DNA from: Chara braunii
Lineage: Eukaryota > Streptophyta > Charophyceae > Charales > Characeae
Direction of reading: 5' to 3'
Assembly (NCBI GenBank): GCA_003427395.1
Contig: BFEA01001282.1
Location: 32,220-58,331, forward strand
Length of the DNA stretch: 26,112 nucleotides
In this document: piece after piece, positions 1 to 8,619 of the stretch
Layout of the letters: the number at the start of each line of letters is the position of its first letter
Position numbering within the stretch: the first letter of the stretch is position 1
The notes under the pieces: generated by a model
The model's database searches: none
Seen by the model: only the letters and a program-made list of their open reading frames with translations
Told to the model about the DNA's origin: nothing
Made by a program: the position numbers and the translations under genes

Positions 1-767
1 CGGGGGAGACGTTCTCGGTTTCCATTACGGGGTTCGAAGGTCTGCCTCAACCTCCTATCTCGGCTTACATTGTTGACGGTTCAACATGGGAACCGCTATT
101 GAACGCTTTGCGAAGAGGCTTCTTTTGAAGATTTCAAGTTCGGGACACTTTGGTAACGAGTCTTACGTTTTTAGAGTTTCGTCAGGATGTTGGATTTGTG
201 AATGTTTTTATAGTGTAGGTTTTTTCAGAGATAAATCTCGACATTTTCAAATTTTTGTATTAGAATGTCTGATTAGTTGAAATTTTCACACTGTAAAGTA
301 CTGAGGGTTTCTGATTCATCCTGCGTCCTCGCCTTGCAAACTGTTTGGTTGTGTAGAACGTGGGACTCAGTTTTGCAAGGTTTAGTTCACATTTCATGGC
401 GTAGTGGGTGTTCTTGATTTGGATAGCCTTGCCAACTCTTTGGTTAATGGAAACTTTTGAGGTAACCGTCACGAATTCACAACATTGGGACCAGATAAGT
501 GTTATCTGTTTTTACGGCGTACTTCTCATTTGTCTCGACAATGGTTGTGTACCTGCTTATGTAGGCTGGGTGTCCCGCTCTGTTTTTAATTTGTCTTTGT
601 TTTTCAATCTGATTCTCATGAGTTGTCAAATGTCTTCAAAATCCAGTGAGATCTTTCAAAATAAATATAATGTCCTTGGTCACTTCAGCAACTGATAATC
701 AGTACACAGTTTGATTTAGATGTATCCTACGTATTCGTTTGAGCCTTNTCCAATGCTCAATCCTCAG

Positions 768-843
768 ATGATAACGTCTCTACATAATATGCTCCCCACC
801 ACTTCACTCCGTACGATGCCCGTTTATTTTGAGAAATGTTTGG
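768..843 (+). repeat. Diverged direct repeat, copy 1
   Basis: This roughly 76-bp stretch is repeated with substitutions at 1049-1124. Both copies run from a TGATAAC start through CTCTACATAAT and CCACCACTTCACTCCGT to AGAAATGT and TGGTA. The copies differ at about one base in six by eye. They look like fragments of one dispersed repeat family. Confidence 0.7.
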
Positions 844-960
844 TAAAGTGATAATGNACATGCATCCGCCATGTAGTTGAAATTTACGNCTGATGGTTAC
901 TAGAGTTTTTAAGGGGTTTCCGAGGGTGCACTTTTTTTTGTTAACATACATCATTTGATC

Positions 961-1050
961 TCGGCGAGGACAGTGACGGAGTGGTGGGCAGCATTGGGTA
1001 GGGATGTTACAAGTTCATGGTTGCAAGGTCGAACCCTGCAAGCGGCAAAT
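961..1050 (+). repeat. tRNA-like (SINE-like) segment
   Basis: The segment has an A-box-like stretch around 974-988 (ACGGAGTGGTGGG). About 45 bases on, at 1023-1040, comes a T-arm-like stem-loop: GCAAG, a 7-base loop GTCGAAC and CCTGC, pairing four of five bases. The spacing of the two boxes is what an RNA polymerase III internal promoter needs. There is no clear acceptor stem, so it is not a tRNA gene. A tRNA-derived SINE head is the best reading. A chance match is possible. Confidence 0.35.
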
Positions 1051-1124
1051 GATAACATCTCTACATAATGTTGCCCACCACTTCACTCCGTCCAACGCCT
1101 TTTTATTTTAAGAAATGTCTGGTA
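1049..1124 (+). repeat. Diverged direct repeat, copy 2, with inverted partner at 974-1009
   Basis: Second copy of the 768-843 repeat. Its first ~42 bases (1051-1092) are also the approximate reverse complement of 974-1009, sharing ACGGAGTG, GTGGGCA and GATGTTA, so this copy can fold back on the sequence just upstream. The arms enclose the tRNA-like segment at 1010-1050. Confidence 0.65.
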
Positions 1125-1673
1125 CTAAGTTATTATTGCTTCTTGGAATGATAACATATTGGGCTATGATCATAAGTTCAACCTTTTGATTGAGTGAAGG
1201 ATATTTAATGAATGACGCACAGTTGATAACATGACGGATTTTCTCCATCCGAATAATGAAATATTTGATTCGGATAATATCATACTCATGTGATTCGGAT
1301 GTATCCTACTCATCCTGCTTCTATTCAATTAAACTTCAAAAATGAGTTATTCTTGTCACTCCCATGCACTCTTTAAAGCCTCAACGAAGACCTTTTTCGG
1401 GTCACTCATATGTGTCCCTCACAAGGCGAAACCTTCGATATGCTACGTTCATACTGACTGTCTGACTTTGTGCCAGTTTAGTAAGGATGTATCCGACTTC
1501 AGTAATTGAACTTTTCGTCTTGAAACAAACTAAATGTGTTGAGGATTTATCCGCTGAACAGGGACTCTTATCGTCGTGTATGAATGTATAATGAGCATCT
1601 TCTTTCGTTAGCCGTGTATACCTTTCGAGTTTCTCGAACGACAAAAGTACTATTTAGAAAATAATGTACTATT

Positions 1674-2507
1674 TTGATGAATAACATATTGACAACTTTA
1701 AGTCGGATTCTAACTTGCATGATTAGTGTGCTCCACCGTAGAATCTGCAAACTTCCAAGGCCTTTCCCACGGGTTCTTTATCTCAATCTCGACAATACTA
1801 TGAAAGAAAATAAAAACATATATATACTTGCCTATTTGTGTTACCTAGTGAAAATGAATATCTTCAGAAAGGTGAAGTTAAGTTTTTTACTAGTAGGTTA
1901 TACTCACGAAGATATTGATCAGATGTTTAGTTGTTTCTCCCGTAGACTCAGCTCACAACAGGCTTTCGATCTTCCTGAGCTCGAACATGTCATTCGGAGT
2001 TCGTACAAGGATGAACTTGGAAAGTCTGTCATTCTTGAACGTATGTCCAAAACATACGACTGGAAGAAGTACGTTCAACCGCATCTGTGGGAGGTCAACG
2101 ACATTACTTTCAATCAACATTTCCAGATTGAGAAAAATGATGCAGGTGAAGTGCGTCTGTGGAGCTACCAGTACCACTGTTCGCTTTGGCAACCGAACGA
2201 CAGAGAAGGTCTCAATATCTTTCAGTCAGAGCCAGCAGGCGAGATTTTCGCTGCTCCGAAGCATGCAATACGATCTTTAGAGGGTCGGTTCAGGTTAACC
2301 TGCGGAAGAGAAGAACATGAAGGTGAGGATTTTTTCGGTGGTGGTGAACTTGTCCACGAAGATCTCCAAGAACGTGTTCAACATTCTCTCTCAATTGCTG
2401 CACTTAAAGCGAAAATCACGACGCTCGCGAAGTACATAACGCCCGAAAATATCATTTGGTGGTACGAGTTCATCGAGTCTCAGGAAAATACAGATTTCAA
2501 GGACTGA
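1674..2507 (+). pseudogene. DUF7869-type protein, N-terminally incomplete, ends at an in-frame TGA
   Basis: 277 residues in one open frame. The recognisable part begins near residue 28 with an LPRxxPRVLYLNLDN motif (35-41), followed by KENKN and then LLVGYTHEDIDQMFSCFSR (72-90). These are hallmarks of the DUF7869 domain found in many uncharacterised plant and animal proteins, often multi-copy and transposon-associated. Residues 128-200 have the family's W-K-K...HLWEV...HHF-like spacing followed by a tryptophan-rich W-x-P stretch. Function is unknown. The Asp and His residues of VGYTHEDID suggest a nuclease-like fold, which is inference only. The first ~27 residues do not look like the family, so the true N-terminus or an upstream exon is missing or decayed. 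The TGA at 2505-2507 interrupts a frame that continues open to 3068. Confidence 0.7.
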
Positions 2508-3068
2508 AACCTCAAGTTTCCTTTCGAATGGTCAACAGTACAAGGGCCTTCTGAGGAAAATACCAAAACAACGGCCGAAGATGCGGTTTCTCGCAATTTG
2601 GAAGATCCCTTTCGACCTGAAAGGCCTGTTTATTTAGGGGCCCGAAAGAGCAGACAACACAGAGAAGAAACAGATGGACGTTATGAAGATTTGGAGGTCG
2701 GAAAATTTATTGCACTTAGAGCTTTCCCTGGTGAGGAAGGAAGGAATAAACCTTACCATATCGGAAAGGTCGTCGAGCTCCTCTCGGGACAACGTTTCAA
2801 GGTTCTTTGGTATGCGCAAAAGGAGAAAGGCGAAGCGTACATACCCTTTTACAAGAATAACGCGAAGGGCAAGTCAGGACGTGAAATTGCTGAAAATATC
2901 TTTGACTGGAACTGTGGTGTCCTTTGTTACAATTTCTCTTTGAAAAGTGACAACTCTCTTTTCTCAACAACGAGGAAGAAGATATCCGAGATGTTGGCGT
3001 ACACAAGTTTCGAAGAGGAGAAGGGAAAAAAAGAAGAAGATGTGTCAGTGTTAAGGTTAGAGTTTTGA
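2508..3068 (+). pseudogene. In-frame C-terminal continuation of the DUF7869-type protein
   Basis: After the TGA at 2505-2507 the same frame stays open for 186 codons to a TAG-less run ending TGA at 3066-3068. The first in-frame Met is at 2598. Counting from it, residues 34-72 read VGKFIALR, then HIGKVVEL, then FKVLWY, a small beta-rich module like the BAH/Tudor-like tails that follow DUF7869 in related proteins. A Lys/Glu-rich stretch lies at the end. Lack of other stops over 560 bases suggests the upstream stop is recent, an assembly error, or a readthrough. A separate gene starting at 2598 is less likely because the family normally carries both parts in one chain. Confidence 0.55.
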
Positions 3069-4326
3069 AAGTTATCCGCTTAGCAACTGCGTAGACAAAC
3101 AACCAGATCAGGACCTGCAGCGAGGAGAAGAATCGCACTCGCAACGAACAAGCCAACAGCTGTGGAAAAGGATTGCGCCAACAGGGGCGCTCACACGTTC
3201 GATTGAGGGAACAAGAACACTGAGCGATAGTAAAGAGGAGTGAAGGCCAACGGATGTCTTTCAGCCTGGTAAGGAGCTAACCATCGCCAACACCAACAGC
3301 ACCGGCAACAACACTATTATAGTCTTATAAATGCTTAGTAAATGACAACGACCAGGAGTAACGCTAGCACCCTTACTACCTGCACTGTTAGCAGCGGTAC
3401 CGGGAAGCTACCCCAGCGACAATATTCATCTTGCTCACTTGTACGTCGTTTGTAGTGAAAGCTGCCAGCTTGGTCTCTTTGAAATTGGTCCGCGAACGAG
3501 GGGCAAAGTTTAGAGAGAATACTGGAAACGTAGAACTAACAAAAGGAAGTGGTGGATTTATTTCACCAGGGAGGTGCATTCAGTAGGGGAAAAGTTAGGA
3601 TTTAGCATTTGGAAATTGATTTCGCAGTTCAGTCACGGTTTGGCCGACCCGTCAGGAACTCTCTGTTTCTATGTTCTCTAATGTTTTACTGTGTTTTCTC
3701 AGCGTATTGAAACACCCGGTATTTTTGTGTAGTGACTGGTCCGTATGAAACTCTCCGTTTTTGTGTTTCTCTGTTGTTTGCTTTGTTTTGTCAGTCTCTT
3801 GACCTTATTTTCTTTGTTTGAAACCCTTCAAGCAAGCTTGCTTTGTGCCCGCCATCTTTTTGAAACCCTTCTCTAAGAGCGTTTCCCGCGAGCACAACTT
3901 CTCAATCAAGGGGAAGTCTCTAAGGGACCTAGCAATGCAGTTGTGTTCGCAGACCATTTTTTTGGGTCCCTCTGGGGTGAGGCCTGCGTAGATACAAGAG
4001 TTTGAGTACTTGAAGGGAGAAACCTTTAGAGAACAAGAGCGCAGCCGATCACGAGCTTCGCGCGTATGCCCTCTGCTCAGTAAAGGAACATGGGCGAGAC
4101 ACTCTGTTGAAAGAAGCAACAATTGTAGGGATTGATTTCAAAGTAATTCAGGTCTTCTTTTTCACAGATTTGTCGCTTAGGCATTTTTATGTCATCGGTT
4201 TCAAAGTAGCATTTTCTAGTGCTTTTTACCTTGTTCTGGCAGGTTAGGAATGGTGTCACCTTTTGCCTTTTTCTCCTGTCTTTGTGAGTCACTTTTTTTA
4301 GAACTCTTAACAAAATCGAAAATTTC
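3069..4326. other. No gene recognised
   Basis: Non-coding by appearance. Short open frames on both strands have no recognisable motif. A repeated phrase TTTGAAACCCTTC occurs near 3819 and 3862. The base composition shifts toward T-rich from about 3650, leading into the repeat block that starts at 4327. Confidence 0.5.
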
Positions 4327-4670
4327 GAGGCTGAGATGGTTTTTTGTGTTCCAATTCTGAGGATGTAAATACACAAATGTCAAGGCGTCTAGCTTTGGTT
4401 AAAGGCAGAAATTTTCGGAGTGTTTGTTTGTTTTCTTTTTTCTCGCGTGTTTGTGCATGACCGTTTTTACAGAACTGTAAACGGAAAGGATGATTCCGTA
4501 GCTGAGATGATTTTTTGCGTTTAAAGGACTCTAAATACGCAAATGTCAAGACTCTATCTTTGGTTCAAAGGAGATATTTTCGGAGAGCTTGTTCGTTTTT
4601 TTTTTTCTCTCGTGTGTGGGCGTCGTGTTTTATAGAACTATAAAGTGAAGTATCATATTTGCACGGTTTC
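4327..4670 (+). repeat. Tandem duplication, ~171-bp unit (two copies)
   Basis: Two adjacent copies start at 4327 and 4498. Both begin with (G)AG/TAGCTGAGATGRTTTTTTG, continue through CTCTAAATACGC-like and CAAATGTCAAG, then TCTTTGGTT, ATTTTCGGAG, a T-run with CTCGYGTGT, and end in a palindrome. The palindrome is TTTACAG-AA-CTGTAAA in copy 1 and TTTATAG-AA-CTATAAA in copy 2. The same unit reappears near 6020-6170, where the end portion has been expanded to a 70-bp array. Confidence 0.7.
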
Positions 4671-4678
4671 AGCAGAAC

Positions 4679-4956
4679 AAATATTTCATTTCTCCACTGC
4701 AAGCCGTTTTTGGGACCTCTTGATGAACTGGTTTTGTGCGTTATAAAAATAAGGCTTCGTGGACAAGCTTTCGTCTTACTAATCACCTTCTCCTACCTGG
4801 AGCCTTGATTTGTTATGTTATCCAACAGTAGGTGCGGCATACAACGTGTAAAAGTAGTACCAGCGGAGTGAAAATGAGTGGTAAAATTTTGGTTTTCTCC
4901 GGTCTGTAAAGATTGTTTGGTTTTTTACGATTGTTTGATTTTCACAAATACTCTGT
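4679..4956 (+). repeat. 278-bp direct repeat, copy 1
   Basis: Repeated at 6815-7091 in the same orientation, with almost equal length and moderate divergence. Shared landmarks are CCGTTTTTGGGACC, TGGACAAGCTTTCGTCT, CCTTCTCCTA, GTAGGTGCGGCATACAAC, AAAGATTGTTTGGTTTT and AATACTCTGT. Both copies follow a block holding the TTATAGAACTATAA palindrome. The repeat ends right beside a broken coding fragment on the minus strand. It could be a duplicated satellite unit. An LTR pair is less likely, since no TG/CA ends or primer site are visible. Confidence 0.75.
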
Positions 4957-5385
4957 AAAATGTTGTAGTCGCCCGATCTCAACCGGTCGAAATCCACTTC
5001 CGACCTGTCTTTCACCTCCTCTGGATCCACGAGCAAGCGATCTTGGAGTCGGGCAAGCGATCATGGAGTCCAGGAGCGTTGAGACATGATCTTCATCGGG
5101 CTCGCGAACCTCCAAAGGCCTGTTTCCAGTCCCATCCACCGGTGGTCTCTTTAGACATTTCATGGGCAAATAAAACGGCTCTTGGGAGATTTTCTTCTGC
5201 TGCAAACTTTGAAGTTCGTCCCAAGCTCGTGCCATATCATCGGTTAGTTCGCCTGGCACGAGACCTCGAGGTACTTGCAACTTCTCTTGTGCAGCGTTCT
5301 CTTTCACTTTCCCAGACCCAGCACCTTTCCCTTTCCCTTTCCCAGACGCAGTGCAATGTGGTGCTGGACCCAAACAACAGTGCAT
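4955..5385 (-). pseudogene. Broken coding fragment, ParB/sulfiredoxin-like region
   Basis: The minus-strand frame starting at 5385 encodes a Gly/Lys-rich head (GKGKGKGAGSGK), a plausible globular stretch (LTDDMARAWDELQSL), then RPLEVREPDEDHV and LLDSMIACPT. After a 1-base frame change at about 5045 the neighbouring frame continues LLVDPEEVKDR and DFDRLRSGDY. That order, P-L-x-x-R-x-P-x-x-x-H-V, S-M-x-x-x-P-T, L-V-D-P, S-G-D-Y, resembles the N-terminal part of ParB/sulfiredoxin-like domains seen in uncharacterised eukaryotic multi-copy proteins. The conserved GG-N-H part that would follow is missing, because the sequence turns into the 278-bp repeat at 4956. The family assignment is from memory of motif order and is tentative. 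The frameshift and truncation mark it as a pseudogene or mis-assembled exon. Confidence 0.4.
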
Positions 5386-5605
5386 TGTTTTAGTACACTA
5401 TCGAAGTGCACTTTGTTGTAGTCCTCTACCACAGCGCACTGTGGTTTGGACCAGAACAGTTGCGGTTGTTTTACACAGTGCAGTGTTAGAGTCCAATACC
5501 GCAGTGTGTTGTGATGTACTACCACAATGTACTCTGTTGTCGTCCCAAACCACAGTGCACTGTGTTCCGGTCCGCTACCGCAGTCCAGTACCACAAATGG
5601 TACAA
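5350..5605 (+). repeat. Degenerate tandem array of CAGTGCACTG quasi-palindromes
   Basis: About eight to nine imperfect units of 25-30 bp, each built as ACCACAGTGCACTGTGGT-like symmetric cores separated by GTCC/TACC linkers. The clearest cores are near 5432-5452 (CCACAGCGCACTGTGG) and 5552-5568 (CCACAGTGCACTGTG). Each unit is nearly its own reverse complement. Open frames crossing it on both strands are by-products. Confidence 0.6.
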
Positions 5606-5653
5606 GCATCCAAATGCAGTTGTACAGACGGACACTCCATTAAAAACAGTCGG

Positions 5654-5878
5654 TCAATGTGACAGACGGGCCAACAGTTCTTGTCGCGAAATCTGACCTT
5701 GAAGTCCTTCTTGTTCGCTGCCGCCAACTTTTTGTTCTTTATTGGAAATTTGCTTGGCACGAATTTCTGCTTTCGAAGCAAGAAGCTCACAAGCTTGTTG
5801 GCAGCAACGACCCACATTTCGGCTTAGTATTGCTTGTTCTCGAAAATCCAACTTGCGCAGATGATCTCGCCAAAGCAT
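5654..5878 (-). CDS. Small unknown ORF, helical
   Basis: 74 codons with an alternating charged/hydrophobic pattern rich in Gln, Glu, Lys and Ala (SRNVGRCC, ASKAEIRAKQISNKEQK), consistent with a long helix or coiled coil. It lies upstream on the same strand as the ParB-like fragment at 4955-5385, so it could be an earlier exon or N-terminal part of the same gene. No family is recognised and the quasi-palindrome array lies between them. It may be a remnant or chance. Confidence 0.25.
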   Translation of the reverse strand: MLWRDHLRKLDFREQAILSRNVGRCCQQACELLASKAEIRAKQISNKEQKVGGSEQEGLQGQISRQELLARLSH

Positions 5879-6019
5879 TTTTACTGTGCCTTGTTCTCCG
5901 ACTCCACTTACAACTTTACTCTAGCAGCTGTGAGCCAGACGACCCAAAAGAATGGAAGATGTTGTGTTCCAAAACATGTTTACTGAGCCCTGTTCTCCGA
6001 CTGCAAATTTCAAAGTTGC

Positions 6020-6690
6020 TACAGTATTTTGCGTTTCAATTTATAGGACTATAAACGCAGTAATGCCAAGATGTTGGGAAGGGGTCCAAACGCGTCTATT
6101 CTTGGAGTACTTGATCTTATCCTTTATTTCTCTCGTGTTTATGCGTCTGGGCTTATAGAACTATAAATAGAATTGAGCACGCTGAACTGCATCTGTTTTC
6201 TAACGTGTTTGTGCGTCTAGGCTTATAGAACTATAAANNGGAATGAGAATGTTGAACTGTACTNTTTTCTCTCTTATTTGTGCGTCTAGGCTTATAGAAC
6301 TACAAACCGGATTGAAAATGTTGANNTGTATCTGTTTTCGCTCTTGTTTGTGCGTCTGGCTTTATAGAACTATAAATAAAGTTNAGAATTGTCCGAACTG
6401 CATCTGTTTTCTCGCGTGTCGGTGTGTCTNACTTTATAGAACTATAAATGGAATTGAGAATGTTCGAACTGCATCTGTTTTCTCGCGTGTCGGTGCGTCT
6501 TACTTTATAGAACTATAAATGGAATTGAGAATGTCCGAACTGCATCTGTTTTCTCGCGTGTCGGTGCGTCTCGCGTTATAGAACTGAAAAAGGAATTGAG
6601 AGGTNTGAACTGCATCTGTTTTCTCTTGTGTTTGTGTGTCTGGCGTTATAGAACTANAAACGAAAAATGAGAATNTNTGAACTGCATCTG
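6020..6690 (+). repeat. 70-bp tandem array with a conserved palindrome in each unit
   Basis: The array opens with a copy of the ~171-bp type unit (palindrome at 6041-6054). It then runs in 68-72-bp steps, with the palindrome starting at 6154, 6224, 6292, 6362, 6434, 6505, 6576 and 6646. Each unit reads AACTGCATCTGTTTTCT, CGTGT, GTGCGTCT, then TTATAG-AA-CTATAA and GGAATTGAGAATG. The units at 6292, 6576 and 6646 have damaged right arms. Several Ns lie inside, as expected for a repeat that assembles poorly. Confidence 0.85.
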
Positions 6691-6814
6691 TAGAACNTGA
6701 GTACTTTTGGAGTGATCGTTAGCATGCCTGGGTTTTCTTTACTTGCCTGTAAGTTTGTAAGTGGTGCCTTGTGCTGTGGAATAGTTTGTCATATTTCGCA
6801 TTGGTAGCAGATCA

Positions 6815-7091
6815 AATAATTTATTTCCTGACAACAAACCGTTTTTGGGACCACTTGTTGAACCATTTTTGTTAGAGACAAAAATGAGGCTCCNTGGACA
6901 AGCTTTCGTCTCAACAACCGCCTTCTCCTAACAGGAGACTTGATGTGGTATGTTTTTCCTCGGTAGGTGCGGCATACAACATCTAAAAATAGTACCGCCA
7001 GGGTGAAAATTAATGGTGAAATATTGGTTTTGTCCCGTCTACAAAGATTGTTTGGTTTTCTCTTATTGTTTGGTTTTCACGAATACTCTGT
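6815..7091 (+). repeat. 278-bp direct repeat, copy 2
   Basis: Second copy of 4679-4956. It is followed at 7092 by a purine-rich stretch leading to the LINE-like ORF, whereas copy 1 is followed by the ParB-like fragment. The left boundary in both copies follows the palindrome-bearing repeats, so the duplicated segment is larger than 278 bp and includes those units. Confidence 0.75.
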
Positions 7092-7269
7092 TAATATCAA
7101 AGTGGAAATTGAGATCCGGGATTGGTGACACAAACGGAAAGGGAGAGTAGGAGGGAGAAAGACAGAAGGCAGGGGGAAAGAGAGGGAAGGAGACTGATTC
7201 GGAGCACCCAACACAGACAAAATAACGACAGCAGGGGGCAGGAGGAGGTANCATAGATCTCATAAGAAA

Positions 7270-8619
7270 ATGGATAANATGCTCATGTTCAANGGGGTTG
7301 CACGACNCNACGCACAAAGCCGACTTACGGGGGGAGGGGGGGCACATAAGGAGAAGGACATACAAAAGANCCTGTCGTCAAAAAGAATGGGTGGCAATCG
7401 TGAAATGGGAGGGCAAATGGGAAGGATGATGGATCCCCCGATGGACGGAGAAGGCAGCAACAGTGCGATTGGAGGACAAACAGGTGGGAAGGCTGACTCG
7501 GCGGGTCGATCGTGGGCGGAGATTGTGGGGAGGCCTTTTCGCCAGGAATCAATTCTGATTAAAAGGAAGAGGGGGGAGGGGGGAGCGGGGGAAGATGAGG
7601 AAGAATGGAAAATTCCGTTTAGCAGCCTAACAACAGTCGGAGCATTCTTCCTGTCTCACGTCCTCGCCCCCTCTGAAAACAGAGTCTTACACAAGGGAAG
7701 CAAATCAACCATGATTAAAGCACTCCCCGAAGAAAGGATCAGGGTGAGGGACAGCTTGTACCTGCAGCACACTAGCAATTGGGCCTTTCACGAAGGCGCG
7801 ACCTTTAAATCAACAATTCACAAGGTCAGTTGGATCAAGGAAAGACTGGCAGCCTTTAAAGGCACGTTGGAGGCTGCACATGATCTTTTCTTGATCCAAC
7901 CGCTCTCGGCTTCTTTGATTACAGTCATCTGTTTGTTAGACACAGACAAGCAGACAATGAACGGGTGGAGGTCGCTTAGGTGTGAAAGGTCTGAAGTGCG
8001 AATCTACCTGTGGTCCCCCCCGCAGCAACAGAAACGGAGGGAACAGATGATGAAAGAATTCTTCTGGGTTGAATTTCGACACATCCCGATCGAAATTCAA
8101 GCAACCTTTGTTCAAGACTTTGCTGAAAAGTACGATGTGGTGGATTTTATTGACNCCCTCCCAATGCATGTTGCACGTAGGGACGACTATCTTATGTTAG
8201 CCACTCAACTGGCAGAAGGACAAATTTTCACAATCGACGACATCATCCCCTTTTGCATAGGAGGGAGGATATACCGCATCCACACCGCCCATAAACTCCG
8301 AACTTGGTGTTTTAAATGCCAGGCCTACGGGCATTTATACACTGATACTGACTGTGCACGACACCCCTCACGAACAGTCAGACCCACAGGGCGCTTAAAA
8401 AGGGATCCTTTTGAGAAAACGACGTGGCGCACAGTCAACTCCGACTATGAGGGGTGGGTCTACGTCGACACCGCAAATGTGGAAGGGGGAGAGGTGATCA
8501 GATGGTCATGGGAAGGGCAAGGGGAACCCAAGCAGGAAAACAAACCCCCGCTATTGCATGCTGCGCCTGCACACGCAGGCCATTTTCCAGGGCCTGCATC
8601 CTTCAGGCCAAAAGCCTGA
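7270..8619 (+). CDS. LINE ORF1 / gag-like RNA-binding protein with zinc knuckle
   Basis: 449 codons, uninterrupted despite a few Ns. The first in-frame Met is at 7270; Mets further in (about residues 40-56) are equally good starts. Residues 1-115 are low-complexity and charged, with a GRSWAEIVG motif typical of plant LINE ORF1 proteins. Residues 120-340 look like a DUF4283-type RNA-binding region, including FWVEFRHIPIEI and DYLMLATQL. A zinc knuckle follows: C347, C350, H355 and C362, spacing CX2CX4HX6C, two residues longer than the usual last gap. A Trp/Gly-rich tail ends inside GGCCTGAA-rich repeat DNA, so the last ~25 residues are probably not original. The protein would coat the element's RNA. 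No ORF2 (endonuclease/reverse transcriptase) follows, so the element is cut off on its 3' side. A gag from another retroelement class is possible. Confidence 0.6.
   Translation: MDXMLMFXGVARXXAQSRLTGGGGAHKEKDIQKXLSSKRMGGNREMGGQMGRMMDPPMDGEGSNSAIGGQTGGKADSAGRSWAEIVGRPFRQESILIKRKRGEGGAGEDEEEWKIPFSSLTTVGAFFLSHVLAPSENRVLHKGSKSTMIKALPEERIRVRDSLYLQHTSNWAFHEGATFKSTIHKVSWIKERLAAFKGTLEAAHDLFLIQPLSASLITVICLLDTDKQTMNGWRSLRCERSEVRIYLWSPPQQQKRREQMMKEFFWVEFRHIPIEIQATFVQDFAEKYDVVDFIDXLPMHVARRDDYLMLATQLAEGQIFTIDDIIPFCIGGRIYRIHTAHKLRTWCFKCQAYGHLYTDTDCARHPSRTVRPTGRLKRDPFEKTTWRTVNSDYEGWVYVDTANVEGGEVIRWSWEGQGEPKQENKPPLLHAAPAHAGHFPGPASFRPKA

Larger units (their letters stand above)
1..1673. other. Region with no recognised gene
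   Basis: AT-rich sequence with only short open frames and stops in every frame. I recognise no protein here. Two loosely similar 20-bp stretches at 331-350 and 426-445 hint at an old short duplication. The right end, from about 1400, may hold the decayed upstream part of the DUF7869 gene that follows, but I could not recognise it in any frame. The diverged repeats at 768-1124 are listed separately. Confidence 0.5.

Noticed and set aside
961-1050. Functional tRNA gene
   Set aside because: Only A- and B-box-like parts are visible; there is no acceptor stem or anticodon arm.
1953-2192. Antisense and alternate-frame open frames over the DUF7869 gene (also 1915-2280 and 2674-2943)
   Set aside because: Shadows of the DUF7869 frame; only the + frame at 1674 shows family motifs.
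4679-7091. The two 278-bp repeats as LTRs of a small retrotransposon
   Set aside because: No TG/CA ends, no primer site after copy 1, no polypurine tract before copy 2, and the homology extends leftward into other repeats.
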